This document shows positions 1 to 8,538 of a stretch of DNA of 29,270 nt, piece by piece; within the stretch, counting starts at the first letter, position 1, and the number at the start of each line of letters is the position of its first letter. The translations under genes were made by a program, and so were the position numbers. The stretch is from positions 1-29,270 of the forward strand of contig NBML01000007.1 of assembly GCA_002085465.1 (NCBI GenBank), in the 5' to 3' direction. Under the pieces are notes generated by a model. It saw nothing but the letters and a program-made list of their open reading frames with translations, had not been told where the DNA came from and ran no database searches. Source of the DNA: Desulfobacteraceae bacterium 4572_89 (lineage in GTDB: Bacteria > Desulfobacterota > Desulfobacteria > Desulfobacterales > Desulfobacteraceae).

Positions 1-2
1 AT

Positions 3-269
3 TTTACCGCTCCCTTCAGCCTGGCCAATAATATCCGGGGATATGAGAATCTCATGGGGGATATGTTCAACAGGCCTGAGTTTGCTCATCAATTGTTTAC
101 ATTTATCTGTGATGAAGTGCTTGTACCCCATATTGAAGTTCACGCTGCTGTTGCTGCCTGCCATACCTATGGCCGTTTTCCCATGCCAAAAAATCTGGAT
201 GATATCCCTTTTGAAATTCCAGAAAGAGAAAGTTTTTCAGAATTTGTAAAGCAAAAACAAAATATCTAA
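3..269 (+). CDS. Uroporphyrinogen decarboxylase-like protein, C-terminal part (runs in from the window edge)
   Basis: The frame is open from the left edge and ends at TAA 267-269 (88 codons visible). The visible start reads TAPFSLANNIRGYENLMGDM followed by RPEFAH. This resembles the central part of UROD-like proteins, a TIM-barrel family that includes MtaA/CmuA-type cobalamin:coenzyme M methyltransferases as well as haem-pathway enzymes. The end (VHAAVAACHTYGRFP) resembles the extreme C-terminal helix of the same family. The two parts sit much closer together than expected, so roughly 100 residues of barrel may be missing in frame. This is a judgement from memory of the family, not an alignment. 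hisD follows after 31 bp. The substrate cannot be told; UROD-like membership is moderately sure. Confidence 0.5.
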   Translation, partial: FTAPFSLANNIRGYENLMGDMFNRPEFAHQLFTFICDEVLVPHIEVHAAVAACHTYGRFPMPKNLDDIPFEIPERESFSEFVKQKQNI

Positions 270-300
270 TCTCCTAGGTTTTAGGAAAAGAAGAGATGCC

Positions 301-1596
301 ATGAAAATATTTCAATACCCTTCCGACGAGGCAGAAAAAAGAGTCAAAGACACCATTGAAAGGGGTTTGGGATTTTCCCAGGCCGACTATGAAAATGTTG
401 AAACATACATTGAAGATGTAAAAAAAAGGGGTGACCAGGCCCTGGTGGAATATACCAATAAATTTGATTCAAAGGCAGTTACCCTGGATTCCCTTCAAGT
501 CACCAATGAAGAATTTGACATTGCCATGAAATCCCTTGATCCAAGTTTCCTGAAAGCCCTGGACCGGTCCGTGGACCAGCTAACAGATTTTCATTCAAAA
601 CAAAAGGAAAAGTCATGGATTGACACTCCCAGAAACGGGGTGATGCTGGGCCAGCTGGTCAAACCTGTGGGTGCGGCCGGTGTATACGCCCCGGGTGCAA
701 GGGGTGGCAAAACTCCCCTGGTCTCATCCGTGCTCATGGGCGGTATTCCAGCCAGAGTGGCTGGAGTTGAATCCATAATTCTCATGACCCCGCCCATGGA
801 AAACGGCCGGATAAATCCACATATTCTGGCAGCAGCTGAAAAAGTAGGAATTTCATCTGTATTCAAGGCGGGCAGCGCCTGGGCCATTGCTGCCCTTGCC
901 CATGGAACCCTGCAAATACCCCGGGTGGACGTGATTGTGGGCCCGGGAAATATCTATGTAACCCTGGCCAAGAAAATTGTTTCAGGAACCGTGGGAATTG
1001 ACATGATTGCAGGTCCCAGTGAAATTCTGATCATTGCAGACCAGAATGCCAAACCGGAATTTATTGCAGCTGACCTGCTTTCCCAGGCAGAACATGATGT
1101 CATGGCTTCATCCATCCTTGTCACTGACTCTGAAGAGCTGGCAGACAAAACCATTTCATCCCTGGAAAAACAGATGGCCAGCCTTTCAAGGCAGGATATT
1201 GCCAGGGTCTCCATTGAGAATTTCGGGACCATTATGCTGGTACCGGACATTGAAACCGGGATTGAGCTTTCCAACCGCCTGGCACCGGAACACCTTGAAC
1301 TGCTGGTAAAAGACCCCTTTGACTATATTGACCAGATCCACAATGCAGGAGCTTTGTTCCTGGGTTCCTATACCCCTGAACCCATGGGAGATTATATTGC
1401 AGGCCCCAACCATGTACTTCCAACAGCCGGTACTGCAAGGTTCTCCTCTGCGTTGAGCGTGGAGCACTTCACAAAAAAAACCAGCCTCATTCACTATTCA
1501 GAAGCTGCATTTAAAAAAGAAGCTGATGACGTAATCTGCCTGGCCATGACCGAAGGGTTGGATGCCCATGCCAATTCAATAAAAATCCGTAAATAA
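301..1596 (+). CDS. hisD: Histidinol dehydrogenase
   Basis: Catalyses the last two steps of histidine synthesis, oxidising L-histidinol to L-histidine with two NAD+ and a catalytic zinc, in the cytoplasm. The 431-residue length is typical. Family signatures are present in order: GAAGVYAPGARGGKTPL, the VDVIVGPGNIYVTLAKK nucleotide-binding segment, IAGPSEILIIAD, SQAEHD with the Gln/His zinc ligands, the catalytic pair in LAPEHLELL, GPNHVLPT, and the late His in SVEHFTKK. The ATG follows a purine-rich AGAAGAG a few bases upstream. It stands apart from other his genes here, and a strong terminator follows at 1627-1668. It appears intact. Confidence 0.96.
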   Translation: MKIFQYPSDEAEKRVKDTIERGLGFSQADYENVETYIEDVKKRGDQALVEYTNKFDSKAVTLDSLQVTNEEFDIAMKSLDPSFLKALDRSVDQLTDFHSKQKEKSWIDTPRNGVMLGQLVKPVGAAGVYAPGARGGKTPLVSSVLMGGIPARVAGVESIILMTPPMENGRINPHILAAAEKVGISSVFKAGSAWAIAALAHGTLQIPRVDVIVGPGNIYVTLAKKIVSGTVGIDMIAGPSEILIIADQNAKPEFIAADLLSQAEHDVMASSILVTDSEELADKTISSLEKQMASLSRQDIARVSIENFGTIMLVPDIETGIELSNRLAPEHLELLVKDPFDYIDQIHNAGALFLGSYTPEPMGDYIAGPNHVLPTAGTARFSSALSVEHFTKKTSLIHYSEAAFKKEADDVICLAMTEGLDAHANSIKIRK

Positions 1597-1626
1597 GGGC
1601 TCTCACATAAAAACTACTCAAAATAA

Positions 1627-1668
1627 AAACCAGGGGTCTGAAAATACCTGACCCCTGGTTTAATTTTT
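1627..1668 (+). terminator. Rho-independent terminator after hisD
   Basis: A perfect 12-bp stem (AAACCAGGGGTC at 1627-1638 with its complement at 1650-1661) encloses an 11-nt loop and is followed by AATTTTT. It lies 31 bp after the hisD stop and separates hisD from the phosphate operon. Confidence 0.85.
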
Positions 1669-1765
1669 CCCTCATACAATCCAAATAAAAACCTAACAAA
1701 ACTTCTGTAGAATCCCTCCTTAAAGTCAAAGGCATCATCAATGCATTAAACCATAAGGAGGATAA

Positions 1766-2575
1766 ATGATGAAAATCAAAGTAATATTGATGTTATCTGT
1801 TTTTTTGCTGATTGGTTCCCTGGTCTTTGCCGGGGAATTGGTGATCAAGGGGTCTACAACGATTCTTCCCATTGCACAGAAAACTGCTGAAGCCTATATG
1901 GCGGAAAATCCCGATGTAAAAATTTCCCTTTCCGGAGGGGGTTCTGGAAATGGAATCAAGGCAATAATAGATGGAACAGCAGATATTGGAAATGCCTCAA
2001 GGTTCATCAAGCAAAAGGAAGTCTCCCTTGCAACCGCCAAAAACGTATATCCTGTCCCCTTCAGGATTGCTCTGGATGCCATTGTTCCGGTTGTTAATAC
2101 AAAAAATGCTGTGTCTGGTTTAACCATGGCCCAGTTAAAAGATATTTACCTGGGTAAAATAAAGGACTGGAAAGAAGTCCAGGGAACTCCCGGTAAAATT
2201 GTGGTCATTTCAAGGGACAGCTCCTCCGGGACATTCGGGGTATGGAAAGATCTTGTCATGAAAAAAGACCGGGTCATCCCCGGGGCACTGACAGTCCCGT
2301 CCAACGGAGGCATTGTCCAGGCTGTTGCAACCACTCCCGGGGCAATCGGATACGTTGGCCTGGGTTATCTTAACAGCGAAATAAAGGCCATAAGTGTTGA
2401 TGGTGTTGAGGGCACAGAAGAAAATACCCTGAACGGATCATTTCCCATATCCAGGGGACTTTTCATGTTTACAAAAGGGTGGCCCAAAGGAGAAACCATG
2501 GAATTTATATCCTTTATCCTCTCTAAAAAAGGTCAGGAACTTGTAAAACAAGCTGGTTCCATACCTGTTTTTTAG
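1766..2575 (+). CDS. pstS: Phosphate ABC transporter, periplasmic phosphate-binding protein
   Basis: Captures phosphate in the periplasm for the PstCAB permease. Residues 1-22 form a clear signal peptide (Lys-rich start, hydrophobic core, VFAGE near cleavage). Phosphate-binding segments of the family follow: KGSTTILPIAQ, SLSGGGSGNGIKA, and SRDSSSGTFGVWKD. At 269 residues it belongs to the compact PstS group rather than the ~340-residue E. coli type. AAGGAGG stands directly upstream; two adjacent ATG codons (1766 and 1769) make the start uncertain by one residue. First gene of pstSCAB-phoU. I could not recognise a Pho box in the 1669-1765 leader. Confidence 0.93.
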   Translation: MMKIKVILMLSVFLLIGSLVFAGELVIKGSTTILPIAQKTAEAYMAENPDVKISLSGGGSGNGIKAIIDGTADIGNASRFIKQKEVSLATAKNVYPVPFRIALDAIVPVVNTKNAVSGLTMAQLKDIYLGKIKDWKEVQGTPGKIVVISRDSSSGTFGVWKDLVMKKDRVIPGALTVPSNGGIVQAVATTPGAIGYVGLGYLNSEIKAISVDGVEGTEENTLNGSFPISRGLFMFTKGWPKGETMEFISFILSKKGQELVKQAGSIPVF

Positions 2576-2609
2576 ATTATTCCTTTTAAAATTTACAGGA
2601 ACTCTTTCC

Positions 2610-3497
2610 TTGAAACGTCAAAACATAGACAAAGGAGTGAACTCAGTATTTTTACTGGTTGCACTCTTTTCCATCACAGCCCTGTCTTTGATAATGGTTT
2701 TCCTGTTTATGGAAGGCATGCCCATTTTTGATCATATCAGCCTGAAAGACTTTATTTTTGGAAAATACTGGTATCCCACAGATGATCCTGCAGATTTTGG
2801 AATTTTATCCCTTATACTGGGATCAATCTGTGTAACTTTTCTTTCCGGTGTTATTGCCATTCCTCTGGGAATTATGACTGCTGTGTATCTTGCAGAGATC
2901 GCTCCCACCAGGGTGGCAGAGATTGTAAAACCCATTGTGGAACTCATGGCTTCCATGCCGTCTGTTGTGATCGGATTTTTCGGCATGGTGGTGGTGGCCC
3001 CCTTTATCCAGCAGGTCTTTGATATTCCCGTGGGATTAAATATGTTCAATGCTTCCATGATGCTGGCATTCATGGCTATTCCCACCATATGCAGTATCTC
3101 GGAGGATGCGATTTTTTCCGTTCCCACAGCCTTAAAAGAAGCCTCCTTTGCCCTGGGTGCAACCCATTTTGAAACCATTGTAAAAATCATTATACCGGCA
3201 TCTCTTTCAGGAATATGCACGGCTGTAATTCTCGGGCTTTCCAGGGCCATTGGAGAAACCATGGTAGTGCTTATGGCTGCAGGGGGTGCTGCAATGATTC
3301 CCGGCTCCATTTTTGATCCCATACGGCCTTTGCCGGCAAGCATTGCCGCTGAAATGGCAGAAGCCCCCTTTGGCAGTGAACACTACCATGCACTCTTTGC
3401 CATTGGCATTGTTTTGTTTATATTTACTTTTATTTTTAATTTGATTGCCGATTATATTTCCCATAGATTCAGACAAGTGGGGGAGGCCTCCCTGTGA
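2610..3497 (+). CDS. pstC: Phosphate ABC transporter permease PstC
   Basis: Inner-membrane subunit forming, with PstA, the phosphate channel. The 295-residue protein has about six hydrophobic segments, beginning with residues ~12-35. The ABC-permease EAA loop is visible in the KEASFALGATHFETI region, followed by LSRAIGETMVVLMAAGG, both typical of PstC. The start is TTG at 2610 with AGGA about 10 bases upstream; no in-frame ATG lies nearby before the first membrane segment. The stop overlaps the pstA start (TGATG), indicating translational coupling. Confidence 0.94.
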   Translation: MKRQNIDKGVNSVFLLVALFSITALSLIMVFLFMEGMPIFDHISLKDFIFGKYWYPTDDPADFGILSLILGSICVTFLSGVIAIPLGIMTAVYLAEIAPTRVAEIVKPIVELMASMPSVVIGFFGMVVVAPFIQQVFDIPVGLNMFNASMMLAFMAIPTICSISEDAIFSVPTALKEASFALGATHFETIVKIIIPASLSGICTAVILGLSRAIGETMVVLMAAGGAAMIPGSIFDPIRPLPASIAAEMAEAPFGSEHYHALFAIGIVLFIFTFIFNLIADYISHRFRQVGEASL

Positions 3498-4354
3498 TGA
3501 TAAAACAACGGTTAATACGCCAGAACCTCTTTTTTGCTTTTTTAAAAATAGCTGCCCTGCTCAATGGTACAGCCCTGGCAATTATTTTATATTTTATCCT
3601 GTCCCGGGGCTGGCAAGCTATTTCATGGGAATTTTTAACCCAGGCGCCCAGGGATTCCATGACAGCCGGGGGTATTCTCCCCTGCATTGTGGGGACCCTT
3701 GCTTTGTGTCTGGTCACCATTATAGTGGCATTGCCAATTGGTGTTGCATCTGCCATATATCTGACCGAGTATGCCGCCCAGGGAAAGATTGTCAGAATTA
3801 TCAGGTTGGGGATTAATAACCTGGCCGGGGTTCCTTCCATTGTGTTTGGGTTATTTGGCCTGGCCTTTTTTTGTATTGTGCTGAAAATGGGGGTATCTGT
3901 TGCTGCTGGCGGGCTGACTCTGGGGATCATGACCCTGCCCGTTATCATTGGTGCATCTGAAGAGGCCTTAAAATCAGTTCCCAATACCTATAGGGAGGCC
4001 TCCCTGGCCATGGGGGCAACAAAGTGGCAGACAATCTGGAAAATTGTCCTGCCCTGTGCTTTCCCCGGCATTATTACAGGGTCAATACTGGGTCTGAGCC
4101 GGGCTGCAGGAGAAACCGCTCCAATCATGTATACGGGTGCTGTGTTTTTTACCCCGGATTTTCCAGGATCAATTATGGATGAGGTCATGGCTCTACCCTA
4201 TCATATTTACGTTCTGGCCACTGCCGGGACCCAGATCCAGGCAACCCGGCACCTTCAATATGGGACTGCACTGGTTTTAATTGCCCTGGTATTTGGAATG
4301 AATCTGGCTGCCATAATCCTGCGGTCTAAAATGAGAAAAAAATTAAGGATATAG
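3497..4354 (+). CDS. pstA: Phosphate ABC transporter permease PstA
   Basis: Second membrane subunit of the phosphate transporter. About 285 residues with six hydrophobic segments; the EAA loop is REASLAMGATKWQTIWK, followed by LGLSRAAGETAPIMYTG, the hallmark PstA version of the conserved loop. The ATG at 3497 overlaps the pstC stop; a GTG at 3494 one codon earlier is equally possible. GGGGGAGG lies about 10 bases upstream inside pstC. pstB begins four bases after the stop. Confidence 0.94.
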   Translation: MIKQRLIRQNLFFAFLKIAALLNGTALAIILYFILSRGWQAISWEFLTQAPRDSMTAGGILPCIVGTLALCLVTIIVALPIGVASAIYLTEYAAQGKIVRIIRLGINNLAGVPSIVFGLFGLAFFCIVLKMGVSVAAGGLTLGIMTLPVIIGASEEALKSVPNTYREASLAMGATKWQTIWKIVLPCAFPGIITGSILGLSRAAGETAPIMYTGAVFFTPDFPGSIMDEVMALPYHIYVLATAGTQIQATRHLQYGTALVLIALVFGMNLAAIILRSKMRKKLRI

Positions 4355-4358
4355 CTGA

Positions 4359-5138
4359 ATGCAAACCAATATAAATCTTCAAAACAATATAAAAATGAAT
4401 ACCAGGGATCTGGATTTTTTTTATGGAGATTTCCAGGCCCTTCACCATGTTTCCATTGAGTTTTTCCAAAACCGGGTGACCGCATTAATCGGACCCTCTG
4501 GTTGTGGAAAAAGCACATATTTAAGGTGTTTGAACAGAATGAACGATTTGATTCCAGGAACCAGGGTAAAGGGCCAGGCCATGCTGGACACCCAGGATAT
4601 TTATGATCCCTCCCTGGATGTTGTCACCCTGCGAAGACGGGTTGGAATGGTTTTTCAAAAGCCCAACCCCTTTCCAAAATCAATTTTTGAAAACATTGCC
4701 TATGGATTAAAGGTAAATGGGATTAAGAACAGGGCAGACATCACCCTGATTGTTGAAAAAAGCCTGAAACAGGCCGCCATCTGGGATGAAGTCAAAGACA
4801 GGCTCAATGAATCTGCCTTAGGGCTTTCCGGGGGACAGCAGCAGCGTCTTTGCATTGCCCGGGCCCTTGCAGTGGGCCCTGAAATATTGTTAATGGATGA
4901 GCCTGCCTCAGCCCTTGACCCCATTGCCACCCAGAAAATTGAAGAATTGATTGGTCTACTTTCATGCAAACTGACCATTATTATCGTGACCCATAACATG
5001 CAGCAGGCTGCAAGGGTTTCCAACAAGACAGCCTTTTTTTATATGGGCAAACTCATTGAAATCAATGATACAGACACTTTGTTTACAAACCCTGACTTAA
5101 AACAGACAGAAGATTATATCACCGGAAGATTTGGTTAA
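4359..5138 (+). CDS. pstB: Phosphate ABC transporter ATP-binding protein
   Basis: ATPase that powers phosphate import, on the inner face of the membrane with PstC/PstA. Walker A is GPSGCGKST (residues 45-53), followed by [14 protein letters not shown], characteristic of PstB. The Q-loop is [12 protein letters not shown], the signature [15 protein letters not shown], Walker [14 protein letters not shown], and the switch His is in [12 protein letters not shown]. Length 259 is standard. ATG 4359 gives a 12-residue leader before a second in-frame ATG at 4395, so the true start could be either. Twelve bases separate the stop from phoU. Confidence 0.96.
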   Translation: MQTNINLQNNIKMNTRDLDFFYGDFQALHHVSIEFFQNRVTALIGPSGCGKSTYLRCLNRMNDLIPGTRVKGQAMLDTQDIYDPSLDVVTLRRRVGMVFQKPNPFPKSIFENIAYGLKVNGIKNRADITLIVEKSLKQAAIWDEVKDRLNESALGLSGGQQQRLCIARALAVGPEILLMDEPASALDPIATQKIEELIGLLSCKLTIIIVTHNMQQAARVSNKTAFFYMGKLIEINDTDTLFTNPDLKQTEDYITGRFG

Positions 5139-5149
5139 GGAGAATAAAG

Positions 5150-5797
5150 ATGCCCGGCCATCTGCAAAGAGCAATAGAAAAAATTAAAAAAGAGATCCTG
5201 TCCCTTGGAGCAATGGTGGAGGATCGGCTGCAAAAGGCAATTTATGCCATACAATCAGGGGATTTAAAGCTGGCCCAAAAGATTATAGACACTGATTTTC
5301 AAATTGATGAGCGTGAAATAGAAGTGGAAGAAGAGTGCCTGAAAATACTGGCCCTGTACCAGCCCGTTGCCACGGATTTACGATTTCTTGTGGCAGTGAT
5401 AAAAATAAATAATGATCTGGAAAGAATCGCTGACTATGCATCCAGTATAGCACAAAGGTTTAAAAGTTCTTCCCAGTATCCCCATAAATTTAAATATGAC
5501 TATGCCTCCATGGCTGAACAGGCGGCAAAGATGCTGAAAATGAGCCTGGACGCACTGGTACGAATGGATGTGGACATGGCCTGCCAGGTCAGGGATATGG
5601 ATGAGGATGTGAATATCATGAGAAACGAGGCCTATGATTCAATGAAAAAAGATATTCAGGCTTATCCCCAAATGGTGGGTGAAATTATTAATATGTACCT
5701 TATTTCAAGGCATTTGGAAAGAGTAGGAGACCATACCACCAATATCGCAGAAGAGGTTATATATCTTATAGAGGGTGAAATTGTCCGTCATAAATGA
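5150..5797 (+). CDS. phoU: Phosphate signalling protein PhoU
   Basis: Cytoplasmic three-helix-bundle repeat protein that links Pst transporter status to the PhoR/PhoB pair and restrains the regulon when phosphate is plentiful. The 215 residues contain two PhoU repeats; the metal-binding motifs show as NNDLERIADYASSIAQR in repeat 1 and SRHLERVGDHTTNIAEEV in repeat 2, both complete. AAGGAG lies 8 bases before the ATG. It closes the pst operon; phoB-phoR follow after about 160 bp with a possible separate promoter. Confidence 0.95.
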   Translation: MPGHLQRAIEKIKKEILSLGAMVEDRLQKAIYAIQSGDLKLAQKIIDTDFQIDEREIEVEEECLKILALYQPVATDLRFLVAVIKINNDLERIADYASSIAQRFKSSSQYPHKFKYDYASMAEQAAKMLKMSLDALVRMDVDMACQVRDMDEDVNIMRNEAYDSMKKDIQAYPQMVGEIINMYLISRHLERVGDHTTNIAEEVIYLIEGEIVRHK

Positions 5798-5875
5798 GCC
5801 ATAGGATGGAAATATTGAGATCTCTGAAAAGGAAGACTATTTCTCTTGCTACTCACAATTCATATCTATTTATAT

Positions 5876-5903
5876 TTGACAAATGGATTTGATTTTATAA
5901 AAT
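5876..5903 (+). promoter_or_regulatory. Candidate sigma-70-type promoter for phoB-phoR
   Basis: TTGACA at 5876-5881 and TAAAAT at 5898-5903 are 16 bp apart, in the only sizeable gap of the phosphate cluster. It would allow phoBR transcription apart from the pst genes. Consensus match only. Confidence 0.4.
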
Positions 5904-5956
5904 TCAAAGCATGTCAAAATAAATTTAATGGTGAATTAAAAGCACAGGAAAAGAAA

Positions 5957-6646
5957 ATGCCAAAAGAAACCATCTTAATTGTGGATGATGAAGAAGACAT
6001 CATTGAATTGATAAAATATAATCTTAAAAATGAGGGATACTCCATACTCACAGCCCCGACCGGTGAACAGGCCATTAAAACTGCCAGGTATTCCCATCCG
6101 GATCTCATGGTTCTTGATTTGATGCTTCCTGGTATGGACGGTCTTGAAGTAACAAAATACCTAAAGAATAATGAACACACCCATGATATCCCCATTGTAA
6201 TGCTGACGGCAAAAGGAGAAGAATCAGATATTATTACAGGTCTTGAACTTGGGGCAAATGACTATATATCAAAACCTTTCAGTCCAAAAATCCTGGTTGC
6301 CAGAATCCGGGCTATTCTGCGGAGGCGTAATCAGACAGCCCCTGATTCATTGGACAGGATAAAACAGGAGGGGGATATGATCATTGACCAGGGAAAACAT
6401 TTGGTCACCATTAAAGGGAATCCAGTGGATCTGACCCTGTCGGAATTTGAACTTCTTTCTTTTCTTGCCCATAAAAAAGGCTGGGTATTTACCAGGGGAC
6501 AGATTGTTGATGCCATCAGGGGAGAAAACTATGCTGTAACAGAAAGAAGTATTGATGTGGTTATTGTTGGATTGCGAAAAAAACTGAAAACTTATGCCTC
6601 TGCCATTGAAACGGTGAGAGGGGTTGGGTACAGGTTTAAAGAGTAA
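5957..6646 (+). CDS. phoB: Phosphate regulon response regulator PhoB (OmpR family)
   Basis: DNA-binding response regulator controlled by PhoR. With the start at ATG 5957 the protein is 229 residues and opens MPKETILIVDDEEDI, a typical receiver start. Acidic residues Asp10/Asp11, phospho-acceptor Asp54 (in LDLMLPGMDG), Thr in VMLTAKGEE and Lys in SKPFSPK are all present. Residues ~130-229 form a winged helix ending ETVRGVGYRFKE. The open frame extends upstream to a TTG at 5846, but that would add 37 residues unlike any receiver, so I reject it. AGGA lies ~9 bases before the ATG. phoR starts 17 bp downstream. Confidence 0.9.
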   Translation: MPKETILIVDDEEDIIELIKYNLKNEGYSILTAPTGEQAIKTARYSHPDLMVLDLMLPGMDGLEVTKYLKNNEHTHDIPIVMLTAKGEESDIITGLELGANDYISKPFSPKILVARIRAILRRRNQTAPDSLDRIKQEGDMIIDQGKHLVTIKGNPVDLTLSEFELLSFLAHKKGWVFTRGQIVDAIRGENYAVTERSIDVVIVGLRKKLKTYASAIETVRGVGYRFKE

Positions 6647-6663
6647 AATACGGAGGTGAAAAT

Positions 6664-8439
6664 ATGCATAAGAAAAAACTGATATGGCAGATTTTTCCTT
6701 CGTTCCTGATTATTACCCTTGTCTCACTCACAGCAATTACCTCTTACTCAACCTCTTATTTTAAAGATTTTTTCCTGGAAAATTCAGAAAAAGAATTAAC
6801 CATCAGGGCAAAACTTTTGGAAAAAAATTTTGCTGATATTTTAAAAACCAATCAGGACCCGATCCCCTATATTGATGAACAATGCAAGGATATTGGAAAC
6901 AAAACCGGTACAAGGGTTACCATTATCCTGCCTTCCGGCATTGTTGCAGGGGATTCTTTCGTGGATGTAACAGGAATGGAAAACCACAGGAAGCGACCGG
7001 AAATCATGGAAGCCCTGAAAAGAAAAAAAGGAGTTTCCATACGCTACAGCGCAACCCTTGATAAAAATATGATGTATATTGCACTTCCAGTTATTCTTGA
7101 AGGAAGAGTTATCGCTGTTGTACGAACATCCATATCCATCTCTGATCTGGACAAACAGATCCTGTCCATAAGAAATAATATCCTTATTGTGCTGTTTATC
7201 ACCATTTTAGCTGCCATTGCTGCAAGTTTGTATGTGACCAGAAAAATTACCCAGCCCATTGAGGAAATGAAAAAAGGGGCAATCATTTTTGCCCGGGGAA
7301 ATCTGGGAGCACGCCTAGCTATACCTGATTCTGAAGAATTATCTGAGCTTGCAATTACCATGAACCAGATGGCTGAAAGCCTTGATGGCAAAATAAAAGA
7401 GATTAAGAATCGGAGCATGGAATTGGAGGCAGTTCATTCAAGTATGCTGGAAGGCGTCATTGCCCTGGACAATGATGAAAAAATCATCACCATTAACCGG
7501 GCAGCAGCAAGAATCTTTGATTTTGCGGAATCAAAATTTAAAGCCCAATATATTTTTGAGGTGGCAAGGAATTTTGAGCTTCAAAAATTTATTCACAAGG
7601 CTTTGGCAATCCATGGGCCGATTGAAGATGATATTATAATTACAGGAGATCAAGACCTTATATTAAATATACATTCCACAGCCCTTTTTAATACCAGAGA
7701 ACAACGCATGGGAACCTTGATTATTTTCCATGATATCACCAGGATCAGACGTCTTGAAAGGATGCATAAGGATTTTGCAGCCAATGTGTCCCATGAGCTG
7801 AAAACCCCTTTGACAACCATTAAAGGATTTATCGAAACCCTCCAGGAAATGATTGCCTCAAATGAGTCAAAAGAAAGTGAAAACTTTTTAAAAATTATTG
7901 AAAAAAATGTAAACCGGATGATTGAACTGATCAATGATCTTCTGGCACTATCAAAACTTGAACGTATGCAGGGAAAAGATATTATTTTTGAAAACCAGAA
8001 TATGGCAACTTTAATCCAGGGAGCTGTCAATCTCTGCCATAAAAGTATCAAAGCAAAGAATATTACCATCGATATTGACTGCCCCGGGGATATCATGGCC
8101 AGGGTAGATCCCATTCTCATGGAGCAGGCAATGATCAATCTTGTGGACAACTCTGTTAAATACAGTCATGAAAACAGATCTATTACCATAAAGGTTTCAA
8201 AAACAGATAAGATTTTAGAAATTGTGATTAATGACAATGGCTGGGGAATTGATAAGGAACACTTATCAAAAATTTTTAACCGGTTTTACAGAGTGGACCG
8301 GGCAAGAAGCCGCCATGAGGGAGGCACAGGTCTTGGCCTTGCCATTGTTAAACATATCATCCAGTATCACCATGGAAAAATTGATGTCCAAAGCCAAAAA
8401 AATATTGGAAGTTCCTTTAAAATCCATATCCCTGCCTGA
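6664..8439 (+). CDS. phoR: Phosphate regulon sensor histidine kinase PhoR
   Basis: Inner-membrane kinase that phosphorylates PhoB. The layout over 591 residues is TM1 (~10-30), a ~140-residue periplasmic region, TM2 (~173-193), HAMP (~194-245), PAS (~250-365), HisKA with His377 in NVSHELKTPLTTIKGF, and HATPase_c (N-box NLVDNSVKYS, G1 DNGWGI, F-box IFNRFYRVD, G2 GGTGLGLAIVKH). A periplasmic domain between two TMs makes this the longer PhoR form found in many anaerobes and Gram-positives, unlike E. coli PhoR. CGGAGG precedes the ATG. Assignment to phosphate rests on adjacency to pst-phoU-phoB. Confidence 0.9.
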   Translation: MHKKKLIWQIFPSFLIITLVSLTAITSYSTSYFKDFFLENSEKELTIRAKLLEKNFADILKTNQDPIPYIDEQCKDIGNKTGTRVTIILPSGIVAGDSFVDVTGMENHRKRPEIMEALKRKKGVSIRYSATLDKNMMYIALPVILEGRVIAVVRTSISISDLDKQILSIRNNILIVLFITILAAIAASLYVTRKITQPIEEMKKGAIIFARGNLGARLAIPDSEELSELAITMNQMAESLDGKIKEIKNRSMELEAVHSSMLEGVIALDNDEKIITINRAAARIFDFAESKFKAQYIFEVARNFELQKFIHKALAIHGPIEDDIIITGDQDLILNIHSTALFNTREQRMGTLIIFHDITRIRRLERMHKDFAANVSHELKTPLTTIKGFIETLQEMIASNESKESENFLKIIEKNVNRMIELINDLLALSKLERMQGKDIIFENQNMATLIQGAVNLCHKSIKAKNITIDIDCPGDIMARVDPILMEQAMINLVDNSVKYSHENRSITIKVSKTDKILEIVINDNGWGIDKEHLSKIFNRFYRVDRARSRHEGGTGLGLAIVKHIIQYHHGKIDVQSQKNIGSSFKIHIPA

Positions 8440-8456
8440 TTTTTCACGAATAAAGA

Positions 8457-8486
8457 TTGACTAACACTCTGATTTTAATCTATATA
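8457..8486 (+). promoter_or_regulatory. Candidate promoter for hisS-aspS
   Basis: TTGACT at 8457-8462 and TATATA at 8481-8486 are 18 bp apart, in the 99-bp gap between phoR and hisS. Consensus match only. Confidence 0.45.
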
Positions 8487-8538
8487 TATCGTTTGTGTTC
8501 ATTTTTGGTAATAATTTTAATTGATAAAGATAGCGACA

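Noticed and set aside
1669..1765. Pho box upstream of pstS
   Set aside because: No pair of CTGTCAT-like direct repeats at 11-bp spacing could be seen; regulation by PhoB is likely from context but not shown.
2732..3343. 203-codon minus-strand frame inside pstC
   Set aside because: It is the antisense of the conserved PstC sequence, has no recognisable domain, and is explained by codon bias.
5846..5956. N-terminal extension of PhoB from a TTG at 5846
   Set aside because: The added residues do not resemble a receiver domain, and ATG 5957 has a suitable upstream AGGA and gives a normal PhoB start.
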